A stretch of 64,000 nt of DNA from Streptomyces calvus (GTDB lineage: Bacteria; Actinomycetota; Actinomycetes; Streptomycetales; Streptomycetaceae), in NCBI RefSeq assembly GCF_006782915.1, contig NZ_VCNP01000040.1:62001-126000 (forward strand), in the 5' to 3' direction. Within the stretch, counting starts at the first letter, position 1. Each line of letters opens with the position of its first letter. This document shows, piece by piece, positions 39,190 through 47,631 of the stretch. Made by a program: the position numbers and the translations under genes. Below the pieces are notes generated by a model that ran no database searches, was not told the DNA's origin, and was given only the letters and a program-made list of their open reading frames with translations.

Positions 39190-39740
39190 CTCTAGTCGGG
39201 AGTAGTAGTAGGGCCTGTGGATACCGTGGATAACCTCGTTTTCCCAGCTCAGGGCCCAGATTTTGTCCACGGTGCTTGTGGGCGGAGGCAGTGGACAACC
39301 AGGTGTCTCTGTGGAGAACAAAAAGTTCTGCACACCCCGTGCACAGGACGGGGCGAGTTCTCCCCAGCTGCGTCCCCAGCTTTGCGGCTCTTTCCCACAG
39401 CCCCCTCCGGCAACGTGATGTGACGCCTTTCACTCGGCCCGGTGAGGGAGCGCGTCGCGTTGCCGAACAGTGGACAGCCATGTGGAGAAGCGGGCGATCA
39501 CTGGGGACAACCGGCCTCGTCCTGTGGGCAGCCCGTGGACAACTCGGTACACAGCCTGTGGATCACCGCTCTGTCCACAGTCTGTGGAGATCGTTTGTCC
39601 ACCAATCCACAGCCGGTTGAGCTGGTCTGATGGTCGCTCACCAGGGTGCGCTGTGGACAGGATCGGGACAACTTCACGGTCCCCAGCATGTGGACGGGAA
39701 AAAGTCAGCGAATCTGTGGACGGCAGCCGTAACCCCGGGC
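39190..39740. other. oriC: Origin of replication oriC
   Basis: A dense array of DnaA boxes on both strands between dnaN and dnaA. Examples: TGTGGATAC (39216), CGTGGATAA (39225), TTGTCCACG (39263), AGTGGACAA (39290), TGTGGAGAA (39310 and 39481), CGTGGACAA (39534), TGTGGATCA (39557), CTGTCCACA (39571), TTGTCCACC (39595), TGTGGACAG (39652), TGTGGACGG (39689 and 39715). At least 15 boxes match seven or more of nine consensus positions. The many variants of one consensus and the absence of an obvious AT-rich 13-mer array fit Streptomyces origins. Confidence 0.93.
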
Positions 39741-40217
39741 CGGAATCGAACACCGGGGCGCGGGGCCGCGGCGCCGACGGCGGGCGGATGGTCGTGGGAG
39801 AGCGCGGGAGGGCGCTCGTGACGGGCCCGCGAGGATGGGTCGGGGCCGAGATGAGGGGCCGGGGACGGCGGGACGGGGCCTGTGGCGGATGCGGCCGCGG
39901 TGGAGGGCCGGTCGGGGCGGCGACTGCGCCGGGCGGTCCGGCACGGCGGCCGCTGCCGGAGACGCCGAGGCCGGGCTGTGGCGGGTGCCTGAAGGCCGGA
40001 TCAGTTGTGGAGGGTGCCGCGGAGGCCCGGGACGGTTGTGGAGGGCGCCGGAGAAGCCCGGTACGGCTTGAGGCGGGTGCCGGAGAGGCGCGGCGTCGGG
40101 GAAGCCGGCACGGGGTGCGGCCGTGCCGCTGCGGCGCACGCACAGGGGCCCACAGCACGACACGCGTGATGACGAGCGGGGCTCAATCGGTACCGGGGCG
40201 GCCGACCGGGACATGCA
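39741..40217. other. G-rich non-coding region between oriC and dnaA
   Basis: About 480 bp with no credible gene. The plus strand is G-rich, and GTTGTGGAGGG(T/C)GCCG is repeated at about 40004 and 40034 with weaker copies around. Whether it belongs to the functional origin cannot be told. Confidence 0.5.
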
Positions 40218-40251
40218 CGAGGGGTCTCCGGATCGATCCGGAGACCCCTCG
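40218..40251 (-). terminator. 34-bp perfect palindrome, dnaA terminator
   Basis: Arms 40218-40234 and 40235-40251 (CGAGGGGTCTCCGGATC) meet without a loop, 23 bp beyond the dnaA stop codon. It would insulate oriC from dnaA transcription. Confidence 0.8.
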
Positions 40252-40274
40252 ACGCAACGCGGGTCCGAGTGCCC

Positions 40275-42296
40275 TCAGCCGGCCTTGATCCGGTTGGTGA
40301 GCTCGGTGACCTGGTTGTAGATGGAGCGGCGCTCCGCCATCAGATTGCGGATCTTGCGGTCCGCGTGCATCACCGTCGTGTGGTCGCGCCCGCCGAACAG
40401 CGCGCCGATCTTCGGCAGCGACAGGTCCGTCAGCTCCCGGCACAGGTACATGGCGATCTGCCGCGCGGTCACCAGCGCGCGTCCGCGCGAGGTGCCGCAC
40501 AGGTCCTCGACCGTGAGCCCGAAGTAGTCGGCGGTCGCGCCCATGATGGCCGTCGAGGTGATCTCCGGGGCCGAGTCGTCGCCGCCCGGCATCAGATCCT
40601 TCAGGACGATCTCGGTCAGCCCGAGGTCGACCGGCTGCCGGTTGAGCGAGGCGAACGCCGTCACCCGGATCAGCGCGCCCTCCAGCTCGCGGATGTTCCG
40701 CGAGATCCGGGAGGCGATGAACTCCAGGACCTCCGGCGGGGCGTTGAGCTGCTCCTGCACCGCCTTCTTGCGCAGGATCGCGATACGCGTCTCCAGCTCC
40801 GGCGGCTGGACGTCGGTGATCAGGCCCCACTCGAAACGGTTCCGCAGCCGGTCCTCCAGCGTCACCAGCTGCTTCGGCGGCCGGTCGCTGGACAGCACGA
40901 TCTGCTTGTTGGCGTTGTGGAGCGTGTTGAAGGTGTGGAAGAACTCCTCCTGCGTCGACTCCTTGTCCGCCAGGAACTGGATGTCGTCGACGAGCAGGAT
41001 GTCCATCTCGCGGTAGCGCTTGCGGAAGCTGTCGCCCTTGCCGTCGCGGATCGAGTTGATGAACTCGTTGGTGAACTCCTCCGAGCTCACGTACCGCACC
41101 CGCGTGCCCGGATACAGGCTCCGTGCGTAGTGCCCGATCGCGTGCAGCAGGTGCGTCTTGCCGAGCCCGGACTCCCCGTAGATGAACAGCGGGTTGTACG
41201 CCTTCGCCGGTGCCTCGGCGACGGCGACCGCGGCCGCGTGCGCGAAGCGGTTGGACGCGCCGATGACGAACGTGTCGAAGAGGTACTTCGGGTTCAGCCG
41301 CGCGGTCGGCTCGCCGGGACCGGTCGCCGGCGCGGGCTGCGCGGCCAGCGGGCCGGGCGCACCCGTGGTCGGCAGGTTCGGGCCCACCGGGCCGCCGCGG
41401 TGCACGTGCCCGGAACCGGTCGGCGGATCGGGCAGCTCACGGCGGTGCGGATCGCGCTGGTCGTAGTCACCGCGTGACGTCTCGTAGTCGGAACGCTGCT
41501 GGTCGTAGGGCGGCCGGTCCATCGGCTGCGGACGGTAGTCCTGCGCCGGGGAACCGCCGTAGCCGTCCTGCGCGCCGTACGCGTCACCGCCGTACGAGTC
41601 CTTGCCGCCGTACGAGTCCGGTGAACCGTAGGTGTCCTGCGAACCGTAGGTGTCCTGCGACGGCGAGGCGTAGGGATCGCGCTCCGGGAAGCCGAGGCGC
41701 TGCTGCTGCCAGCCGTACTCGTCCTGCGCCGGCCGCGGCCAGGCGCCGGGCTCGGGGCGCTGGTACTCCGACGGGTAGGCGGGGCGGGCTGTGGGGAGCT
41801 GGTCGCCGGCCGGCCCGGAGTGCTGATCGGCACGGCGGCGGCCGTAGCCGTCGTAGCCCTCGTACGGTTCGCGGTCGCGCTCGGCCCGGTCCTGCCGGTC
41901 CGGCCGCTCCAGGTGGTCCGGGCGGTCGCCGCGGTCGGGACGGTCCTGGCGGAGGGCCGGAAGCTCCGGCTCCTCGTAACGCGGCTGGGGCCGGGGCGGC
42001 GGCGGGGGCGCGGGCTCGCCCGCGGTGTCGTCGACGGTGATCGCGATCCGGATCGGGCGGCCGCACTCGCGGCTCAGGCTCTCGCTGACGACGGGAGCCA
42101 GCCGGCCCTCCAGCACACCCTTCGCGAACTCGTTCGGCACCGCGAGCAGCGCGGTGTCGGCGACCAGCGCCAGCGGCTGGCAGCGCCGGATCCAGTGCTC
42201 GTCCTTGCCCTCGACCCCCTGGCCGCGGCCCTCACCGAGTAGCTGTTCCAGTACGCGTGGCCACACTGCGGCAAGATCGGCAGGTACGTCAGCCAC
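40275..42296 (-). CDS. dnaA: Chromosomal replication initiator DnaA
   Basis: 673 residues from a GTG at 42296 (VADVPADLAAVWPRVLEQLL). Domain I is residues 1-100. Domain II is extremely long (about 105-330), low complexity, with Arg/Asp/Pro-rich and YGS/YGG repeats; this length is characteristic of Streptomyces. Domain III has Walker A GESGLGKTH (about 370), Walker B ILLVDDIQFL and the SSDRPPK sensor. Domain IV has GGRDHTTVMHADRKI, the DnaA-box binding signature. A possible -35 TTGACC (42371-42376, minus strand) and two DnaA boxes lie upstream, consistent with autoregulation. Confidence 0.98.
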   Translation of the reverse strand: MADVPADLAAVWPRVLEQLLGEGRGQGVEGKDEHWIRRCQPLALVADTALLAVPNEFAKGVLEGRLAPVVSESLSRECGRPIRIAITVDDTAGEPAPPPPPRPQPRYEEPELPALRQDRPDRGDRPDHLERPDRQDRAERDREPYEGYDGYGRRRADQHSGPAGDQLPTARPAYPSEYQRPEPGAWPRPAQDEYGWQQQRLGFPERDPYASPSQDTYGSQDTYGSPDSYGGKDSYGGDAYGAQDGYGGSPAQDYRPQPMDRPPYDQQRSDYETSRGDYDQRDPHRRELPDPPTGSGHVHRGGPVGPNLPTTGAPGPLAAQPAPATGPGEPTARLNPKYLFDTFVIGASNRFAHAAAVAVAEAPAKAYNPLFIYGESGLGKTHLLHAIGHYARSLYPGTRVRYVSSEEFTNEFINSIRDGKGDSFRKRYREMDILLVDDIQFLADKESTQEEFFHTFNTLHNANKQIVLSSDRPPKQLVTLEDRLRNRFEWGLITDVQPPELETRIAILRKKAVQEQLNAPPEVLEFIASRISRNIRELEGALIRVTAFASLNRQPVDLGLTEIVLKDLMPGGDDSAPEITSTAIMGATADYFGLTVEDLCGTSRGRALVTARQIAMYLCRELTDLSLPKIGALFGGRDHTTVMHADRKIRNLMAERRSIYNQVTELTNRIKAG
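41623..41658 (-). repeat. Tandem 18-bp repeat in DnaA domain II
   Basis: Two perfect copies (41623-41640, 41641-41658) encode repeated SQDTYG-type hexapeptides, inside a longer series of Tyr-Gly repeats. Confidence 0.85.
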
Positions 42297-42432
42297 AGGG
42301 CACGCTCTCTCACAGGTCCCTCGATCGTGTGATGCGAAGGACGGGTCGGGATGTAAATCGGGTGGTGGAGGGTCAAGGGAACGAATCGGAGTCCAGTCAC
42401 GGTAGTCAGGGCGGCCGGTAGGGTTCAAGTTG

Positions 42433-42453
42433 TTGTCCCCAGCCTGTGGACAA
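42433..42453. promoter_or_regulatory. Two facing DnaA boxes upstream of dnaA
   Basis: TTGTCCCCA (42433-42441, one mismatch) and TGTGGACAA (42445-42453, perfect) face each other 3 bp apart in the divergent dnaA/rpmH region (42297-42671, no gene). DnaA autorepression through such a pair is established for Streptomyces dnaA. Confidence 0.75.
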
Positions 42454-42475
42454 GTGTCTCCCGGCGAGCGCTGGT

Positions 42476-42505
42476 TTGACCGAATGGCGCAGCCGCGCGT
42501 ACCGT
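42476..42505 (+). promoter_or_regulatory. rpmH promoter
   Basis: -35 TTGACC (42476-42481), 18-bp spacer, -10 TACCGT (42500-42505). It points to rpmH, leaving a leader of about 160 nt. Confidence 0.6.
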
Positions 42506-42671
42506 AACCAGGTCGAGTTGTCGATGGCTGCTGCCGCCTGCCTCCGATGGGCACAGATCGCGCAAGGTGATCGGTCAGCGGTGCACTGGGGCGTAACGCG
42601 AGCTACTCGTGGGCGCACGGTGACAGCCAGGACGGCACCCCGCAAACACCGATTTCTTCTGGAGCCCCCGA

Positions 42672-42809
42672 GTGAGCAAGCGCACCTTCCAGCCGAACAA
42701 CCGTCGTCGCGCCAAGACCCACGGCTTCCGGCTGCGTATGCGCACCCGTGCCGGCCGCGCGATTCTCGCGTCCCGCCGTAGCAAGGGTCGCGCCCGTCTG
42801 TCCGCCTGA
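42672..42809 (+). CDS. rpmH: Ribosomal protein bL34
   Basis: 45 residues, GTG start. SKRTFQPNNRRRAKTHGFRL followed by RMRTRAGRAILASRRSKGR is the nearly invariant L34 sequence. A component of the 50S subunit; always paired with rnpA. Divergent from dnaA. Confidence 0.98.
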   Translation: MSKRTFQPNNRRRAKTHGFRLRMRTRAGRAILASRRSKGRARLSA

Positions 42810-42830
42810 TCCCGGTCAGGTCATGCCGTC

Positions 42831-43202
42831 GTGCTGCCCACCGAGAACCGGCTGAGGCGGCGCGAGGACTTCGCGACCGCGGTACGACGAGGACGCCGGG
42901 CCGGACGCCAGCACCTCGTCGTCCATCTTCGTAGCGGTGCCACGGACCCGCATGCGCCTGGGGAGAGCGCTCCCCCGTCGCGTGCGGGTTTCGTCGTGAG
43001 CAAGGCCGTGGGAGGCGCGGTGGTGCGCAACAAGGTGAAGCGCAGGCTTCGCCATCTGATGCGCGAGCGAGTCGACCGGCTGCCCCCCGGTAGCCTGGTA
43101 GTCGTACGAGCGCTGCCCGGAGCGGGCGACGCCGACCATGAACAGCTGGCCCGAGACCTGGACGCCGCACTGCAGCGGCTGCTGGGAGGGGGCGCGCGAT
43201 GA
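42831..43202 (+). CDS. rnpA: Ribonuclease P protein component
   Basis: 123 residues from a GTG at 42831. LPTENRLRRREDFATAVRRG is the typical start, FVVSKAVGGAVVRNKVKRRL contains the RNR substrate-binding motif, and DLDAALQRLL lies near the end. The protein subunit of RNase P for tRNA 5' maturation. Its stop overlaps yidD by 4 bp. Confidence 0.97.
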   Translation: MLPTENRLRRREDFATAVRRGRRAGRQHLVVHLRSGATDPHAPGESAPPSRAGFVVSKAVGGAVVRNKVKRRLRHLMRERVDRLPPGSLVVVRALPGAGDADHEQLARDLDAALQRLLGGGAR

Positions 43203-43573
43203 AGTACCCGCTGCTGGCTCTGATCAAGCTGTACCAGTGGACGATCAGTCCGCTGCTGGGGCCGGTGTGCAAGTACTACCCGTCGTGCTCCCACTACGGC
43301 TACACGGCCATCGACCGGCACGGAGCCGTCAAGGGCACAGCACTCACGGCCTGGCGCATCCTGCGGTGCAATCCGTGGTCGCTGGGCGGTGTGGACCATG
43401 TCCCGCCGCGCAAGCGTCCGCGGTGGCACGAAATGCTGCGTAACGCCTGGCGTGCACGCAGGGGCGGGACCTCCGCCGCCGAACCGGCCACCGAGGGACG
43501 GACCTCCCCCACCAGTCCGACGAGTCCTTCGAGCCCGGCCGCAGAGACCTCGTCCCATGCCCAAGGAGCATGA
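43199..43573 (+). CDS. yidD: Membrane protein insertion efficiency factor YidD
   Basis: 124 residues. LIKLYQWTISPLLGPVCKYY, PSCSHYGYTAI and the HG-x-x-KG / RILRCNPWSLGG block are the YidD signature with its three conserved cysteines. The C-terminal 40 residues are a Ser/Thr/Pro extension not in short homologues. Assists YidC, whose gene starts 3 bp later. Confidence 0.95.
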   Translation: MKYPLLALIKLYQWTISPLLGPVCKYYPSCSHYGYTAIDRHGAVKGTALTAWRILRCNPWSLGGVDHVPPRKRPRWHEMLRNAWRARRGGTSAAEPATEGRTSPTSPTSPSSPAAETSSHAQGA

Positions 43574-43576
43574 TTA

Positions 43577-44842
43577 GTGGACACGATTGCCAGCCTCTTC
43601 AGCTTCATCACAACACCTGTCTCCTGGGTCATCGTCCAGTTCCACAAGGTGTACGGCGCCCTCTTCGGCCCTGACACCGGGTGGGCCTGGGGCCTGTCCA
43701 TCGTGTCCCTGGTGATTCTGATCCGTATCTGCCTGATCCCGCTCTTCGTGAAGCAGATCAAGGCGACGCGCGCGATGCAGACGCTCCAGCCGGAGATGAA
43801 GAAGATCCAGGAGCGCTACAAGAACGACCGACAGCGTCAGTCCGAAGAGATGATGAAGCTGTACAAGGAGACGGGTACCAACCCGCTCTCCTCGTGCCTT
43901 CCCATCCTGGCGCAGTCACCGTTCTTCTTCGCGCTCTACCACGTGCTCAACAGCATCGCGTCGAACGACACCATCGGCGTGATCAACGATCGCCTGCTGG
44001 AGAGCGCGCAGAAGGCACACATCTTCGGTGCCCCGCTCGCGGCGAAGTTCACGGACAGCTCGGACAAGGTCGAGGCGCTCAACTCCTCGCTGACCGACGT
44101 CCGCGTCGTGACGGCCATCATGATCGTTCTGATGTCGCTGTCGCAGTTCTACACGCAGCGTCAGCTGATGACGAAGAACGTCGACACCACGGTGAAGACG
44201 CCCTTCATGCAGCAGCAGAAGATGCTGATGTACATCTTCCCGATCATCTTCGCCGTGTTCGGCATCAACTTCCCGGTCGGTGTCCTCGTCTACTGGCTGA
44301 CCACCAACGTGTGGACCATGGGCCAGCAGATGTACGTGATCCACAACAACCCGACGCCGGGTTCCAAGGCCCAGGCCTCCTACCTGGAGCGCCTCTCCAA
44401 GCACGTCACCCGTCACGGCAAGACCCGCAACCGCCGTGAGCGCGCCATCGTCAAGGCGATCGTCGCCAAGGGCCGGGACCGCAACGAGTACGAGCGCAAG
44501 TTCATCAACGGTCTGAACAAGGCCGGCCTCGCGGCCCAGACCGACGGCTCGGTGATCAAGAGCGAGGCCACGGCCGCCGCCCAGGCCGAGGACGGTACGC
44601 CGACCACGGGAGCCGCTCCCAAGCGGCAGCAGCCCAAGCGGCAGACCAAGTCCCAGCGCCAGTCCGGCACGGCCAAGGCAGCCGGCGAGCCCACCTCGCT
44701 CACCAAGTCCGACGAGCCCGAGGACGCCAAGCCCGCCGCCGGGAAGAAGGGCAACGCCAAGCCTGCCGGCGGTGGCCGCAGCAGGGCCCAGTCCGGACAG
44801 CGCAAGGGTCCGCAGCGGCCCAAGTCCCCGTCCAAGAAGTAA
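43577..44842 (+). CDS. yidC: Membrane protein insertase YidC
   Basis: 421 residues, GTG start. Five or so membrane helices of the Oxa1/YidC core; LVILIRICLIPLFVKQIKAT contains the conserved groove Arg, and NPLSSCLPILAQSPFFFALY and FPVGVLVYWLTTNVWTMGQQ follow. The C-terminal 140 residues are Lys/Arg/Gln/Ala-rich, a ribosome-binding type tail. Inserts membrane proteins with or without Sec. Confidence 0.97.
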   Translation: MDTIASLFSFITTPVSWVIVQFHKVYGALFGPDTGWAWGLSIVSLVILIRICLIPLFVKQIKATRAMQTLQPEMKKIQERYKNDRQRQSEEMMKLYKETGTNPLSSCLPILAQSPFFFALYHVLNSIASNDTIGVINDRLLESAQKAHIFGAPLAAKFTDSSDKVEALNSSLTDVRVVTAIMIVLMSLSQFYTQRQLMTKNVDTTVKTPFMQQQKMLMYIFPIIFAVFGINFPVGVLVYWLTTNVWTMGQQMYVIHNNPTPGSKAQASYLERLSKHVTRHGKTRNRRERAIVKAIVAKGRDRNEYERKFINGLNKAGLAAQTDGSVIKSEATAAAQAEDGTPTTGAAPKRQQPKRQTKSQRQSGTAKAAGEPTSLTKSDEPEDAKPAAGKKGNAKPAGGGRSRAQSGQRKGPQRPKSPSKK

Positions 44843-44857
44843 GAAGGAGTCCATCCC

Positions 44858-45370
44858 GTGACGGAAGGCACCACCGCCGCCGCTGCCGAGGGCGCAGACA
44901 CCCTGACCCGCCTGGAGCAGGAGGGTGAGATCGCGGCGGACTATCTGGAGGGTCTGCTCGACATCGCCGACCTCGACGGCGACATCGACATGGACGTCGA
45001 GGCAGACCGCGCCTCCGTCTCGATCATCAGCGACACGGGCAGCCGTGACCTGCAGAAGCTGGTCGGTCGTGACGGTGAGGTGCTCGAGGCACTCCAGGAG
45101 CTGACGCGACTGGCCGTGCACCGGGAGACCGGGGACCGCAGCCGCCTCATGCTCGACATCGCCGGGTACCGGGCCAAGAAGCGGACCGAGCTGTCCGAAC
45201 TGGGCGCGAAGGCCGCCGCCGACGCCAAGAACAGCGGCAAGGCCGTGAGGCTCGACCCCATGACCCCGTTCGAGCGCAAGGTCGTGCACGACGCGGTCAA
45301 GGCAGCCGGCCTGCGCAGCGAGTCCGAGGGCGAGGAACCGCAGCGTTTCGTCGTCGTGCTTCCTGCCTGA
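44858..45370 (+). CDS. jag: Jag/KhpB-type RNA-binding protein (KH + R3H)
   Basis: 170 residues, GTG start with AGAAGGAG upstream. A KH domain (about 45-105; ISDTGSRDLQKLVGRDGEVL) is followed by an R3H domain (about 110-168; MTPFERKVVHDAV with the R3H region SRLMLDIAGYRAKKRTEL before it). The usual partner of YidC; binds RNA, and in firmicutes it regulates envelope and division. Followed by a terminator. Confidence 0.95.
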   Translation: MTEGTTAAAAEGADTLTRLEQEGEIAADYLEGLLDIADLDGDIDMDVEADRASVSIISDTGSRDLQKLVGRDGEVLEALQELTRLAVHRETGDRSRLMLDIAGYRAKKRTELSELGAKAAADAKNSGKAVRLDPMTPFERKVVHDAVKAAGLRSESEGEEPQRFVVVLPA

Positions 45371-45387
45371 TCGGTTCCACGTTCCAC

Positions 45388-45416
45388 CGGCCCCGTCTGT
45401 TGCGCAGACGGGGCCG
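45388..45416 (+). terminator. Terminator after jag
   Basis: 12-bp arms 45388-45399 and 45405-45416 (CGGCCCCGTCTG), then AACTTTGT. Confidence 0.75.
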
Positions 45417-45490
45417 AACTTTGTCAGCCTGATAGTTCTGGTTCTGGTGTCGGCATCCTCTGCCGGCACGGTACGGAAGGACGGTCCCCC

Positions 45491-46210
45491 GTGACGGAGG
45501 CAGCGGAGCTTCCCCCCGCGCCCGAGCAGGCCCGCGAGGTGTTCGGTGATCGCTTCACGGACGCGGTCCGGTACGCGGAACTGCTCGCCGAGGCCGGCGT
45601 GCAGCGTGGCCTGATCGGTCCGCGAGAGGTGCCCCGCCTGTGGGAGCGCCATCTGCTGAACTGCGCGGTGCTCTCGGAGGTCGTGCCGGAGGGGGTGACG
45701 GTGTGCGACGTCGGCTCGGGCGCCGGACTGCCGGGCATTCCCCTGGCACTGGTCCGGGACGACCTCAAGATCACACTGCTGGAGCCGCTGCTCCGGCGCA
45801 CCAACTTCCTCAGTGAGGTCGTGGAGCTACTCGGGCTCGACCATGTGACGGTCGTGCGCGGCCGGGCCGAGGAGGTCATGGGGAAGCTGCCTCCGGTGCA
45901 TGTGGTGACCGCCCGCGCCGTGGCGCCGCTCGACCGTCTCGCCACCTGGGGCATTCCTCTTCTGCGGCCGTACGGGGAGATGCTCGCGCTCAAGGGCGAC
46001 ACCGCCGAGGAGGAGCTGAAGAACTCCGCCGCGGCGTTGAGCAAGCTGGGTGCCGTGGCGACCTCGATCGTGCATGTGGGCGAGGGCATCGTGGACCCGA
46101 TGTCCACGGTGGTGCGCGTGGAGGTCGGGGAGAGCCCGGGAGGCGTGCGCTTTGCGGCGAAGCGAGCCAAGGCGGCGCGCACGGGAAGAGCTCGGCGCCG
46201 ACGCGGGTAG
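45491..46210 (+). CDS. rsmG: 16S rRNA (guanine-N7) methyltransferase RsmG
   Basis: 239 residues, GTG start. VCDVGSGAGLPGIPLALVRD is the SAM-binding loop of the GidB/RsmG fold, and VRGRAEEVMG and TARAVAPLDRLATWGIPLL continue it. Methylates G527 of 16S rRNA; loss gives low-level streptomycin resistance and, in Streptomyces, antibiotic overproduction. The C-terminal tail is basic. Confidence 0.96.
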   Translation: MTEAAELPPAPEQAREVFGDRFTDAVRYAELLAEAGVQRGLIGPREVPRLWERHLLNCAVLSEVVPEGVTVCDVGSGAGLPGIPLALVRDDLKITLLEPLLRRTNFLSEVVELLGLDHVTVVRGRAEEVMGKLPPVHVVTARAVAPLDRLATWGIPLLRPYGEMLALKGDTAEEELKNSAAALSKLGAVATSIVHVGEGIVDPMSTVVRVEVGESPGGVRFAAKRAKAARTGRARRRRG

Positions 46211-46346
46211 CCGGTGGCCCTGGCGCGACCGTGCGCAGTCGGGGTAAGTGTCGCCCGTCCTGAGAATCAGACGTACTCCACACAAGCTGCCAAACCCCTA
46301 CATGCCGGAGTGTCGCGGCAGCGCCGCCTCGGCTGCTGTGCATCGT

Positions 46347-46360
46347 GTTTCACGTGAAAC
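46347..46360. other. parS site upstream of parA
   Basis: Perfect GTTTCACGTGAAAC in the rsmG-parA gap. Confidence 0.95.
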
Positions 46361-46491
46361 GTCGCTCACTGCTGCACGGCATCATCAGTCGGGGCCGCGC
46401 TGCGGCCGAACCCCGTGACCGGAAGCCTCTTGGTGCGCTCGGAGAGGGGACCGTTCCCGACGAGGCACGAGCCCCCTCAGGGGGCACGGAG

Positions 46492-46500
46492 TTGTCCACA
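46492..46500. promoter_or_regulatory. Perfect DnaA box upstream of parA
   Basis: TTGTCCACA, between the parS site and the chosen parA start; a weaker TCTCCACAG follows at about 46511. Could link parAB expression to DnaA, or be chance. Confidence 0.5.
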
Positions 46501-46602
46501 GAGGTGGATTTCTCCACAGAAGGTCAGGCCTCACTGGTTCACGACCCCGAAGGCATGGGAGGCTCTGTTCATTGCGAGCCTGAAGTCGAGGAGAGTGAAT
46601 CC

Positions 46603-47631
46603 TTGCGGTCCGACGCCAACATCGCGGGACCGATGACCGATCCGGTCCCCGGTCCCCGTACCGAATCGATGGGGGCGGATGTTTCACGTGAAACACCGCC
46701 TCCGATGGACGACACTCCCATCGGTCGTGCTGCCCAACTGGCGGTGGAGGCTCTGGGCCGTGCCGGGGAGGGCCTGCCGCGACCCGAGCAGACCCGTGTC
46801 ATCGTGGTCGCCAACCAGAAGGGCGGTGTCGGCAAGACGACGACCACCGTCAACCTTGCCGCGTCGCTCGCTCTGCACGGCGCCCGCGTCCTGGTGATCG
46901 ACCTCGACCCTCAGGGCAACGCGTCCACCGCCCTGGGTATCGACCACCATGCCGAAGTCCCCTCCATCTACGACGTATTGGTGGAGAGCAAGCCGCTCGC
47001 GGAAGTGGTCCAGCCGGTCCCCGATGTCGAGGGACTCTTCTGTGCACCCGCCACGATCGATCTCGCCGGTGCGGAGATCGAACTCGTGTCGCTGGTGGCG
47101 CGGGAAAGCCGGCTTCAGCGAGCGATCCAGGCCTACGAGCAGCCGCTGGACTACATCCTCATCGACTGCCCGCCCTCGCTCGGCCTGCTGACCGTCAATG
47201 CCTTGGTGGCCGGCCAGGAGGTCCTCATCCCGATCCAGTGCGAGTACTACGCGCTGGAAGGCCTGGGACAGTTGCTGCGCAACGTCGACCTGGTGCGGGG
47301 CCACCTCAACCCGGCCCTGCACGTATCGACGATCCTGCTCACCATGTACGACGGCCGGACGCGGCTCGCGTCCCAGGTCGCGGACGAGGTGCGCACCCAC
47401 TTCGGCGACGAGGTGCTGCGGACGAGCATTCCCCGCTCCGTCCGTATCTCGGAGGCGCCGAGCTATGGGCAGACGGTACTGACTTACGATCCTGGATCGA
47501 GTGGTGCCCTCTCCTATCTTGAGGCGGCACGAGAGATCGCGCTGAGGGGCGTCGGCGTCAGCTACGACGCATCGCAGGCCCACATCGGCGCACAGCAGAA
47601 TGATCCGAGCATGGTGGAGGGCGTCCAGTGA
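46603..47631 (+). CDS. parA: Chromosome partitioning ATPase ParA
   Basis: 342 residues from a TTG at 46603 chosen for GAGGAG nine bases upstream. The frame is open to a GTG at 46345, and an ATG at 46555 is the main alternative, so the start is uncertain. Deviant Walker A NQKGGVGKTTTTVNLAASLA, then LVIDLDPQGNASTALG (A') and YILIDCPPSLGLLTVNAL (B). RTSIPRSVRISEAPSYGQTV is the DNA-binding region. Forms dimers on the nucleoid and moves ParB-parS complexes; in Streptomyces needed for aerial hyphae. It contains a parS site. GTGA overlap with parB. Confidence 0.96.
   Translation: MRSDANIAGPMTDPVPGPRTESMGADVSRETPPPMDDTPIGRAAQLAVEALGRAGEGLPRPEQTRVIVVANQKGGVGKTTTTVNLAASLALHGARVLVIDLDPQGNASTALGIDHHAEVPSIYDVLVESKPLAEVVQPVPDVEGLFCAPATIDLAGAEIELVSLVARESRLQRAIQAYEQPLDYILIDCPPSLGLLTVNALVAGQEVLIPIQCEYYALEGLGQLLRNVDLVRGHLNPALHVSTILLTMYDGRTRLASQVADEVRTHFGDEVLRTSIPRSVRISEAPSYGQTVLTYDPGSSGALSYLEAAREIALRGVGVSYDASQAHIGAQQNDPSMVEGVQ
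46681..46694. other. parS site inside parA
   Basis: Perfect GTTTCACGTGAAAC with TG/CA flanks (16-bp palindrome), encoding VSRET in the variable N-terminal part of ParA. Confidence 0.95.
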
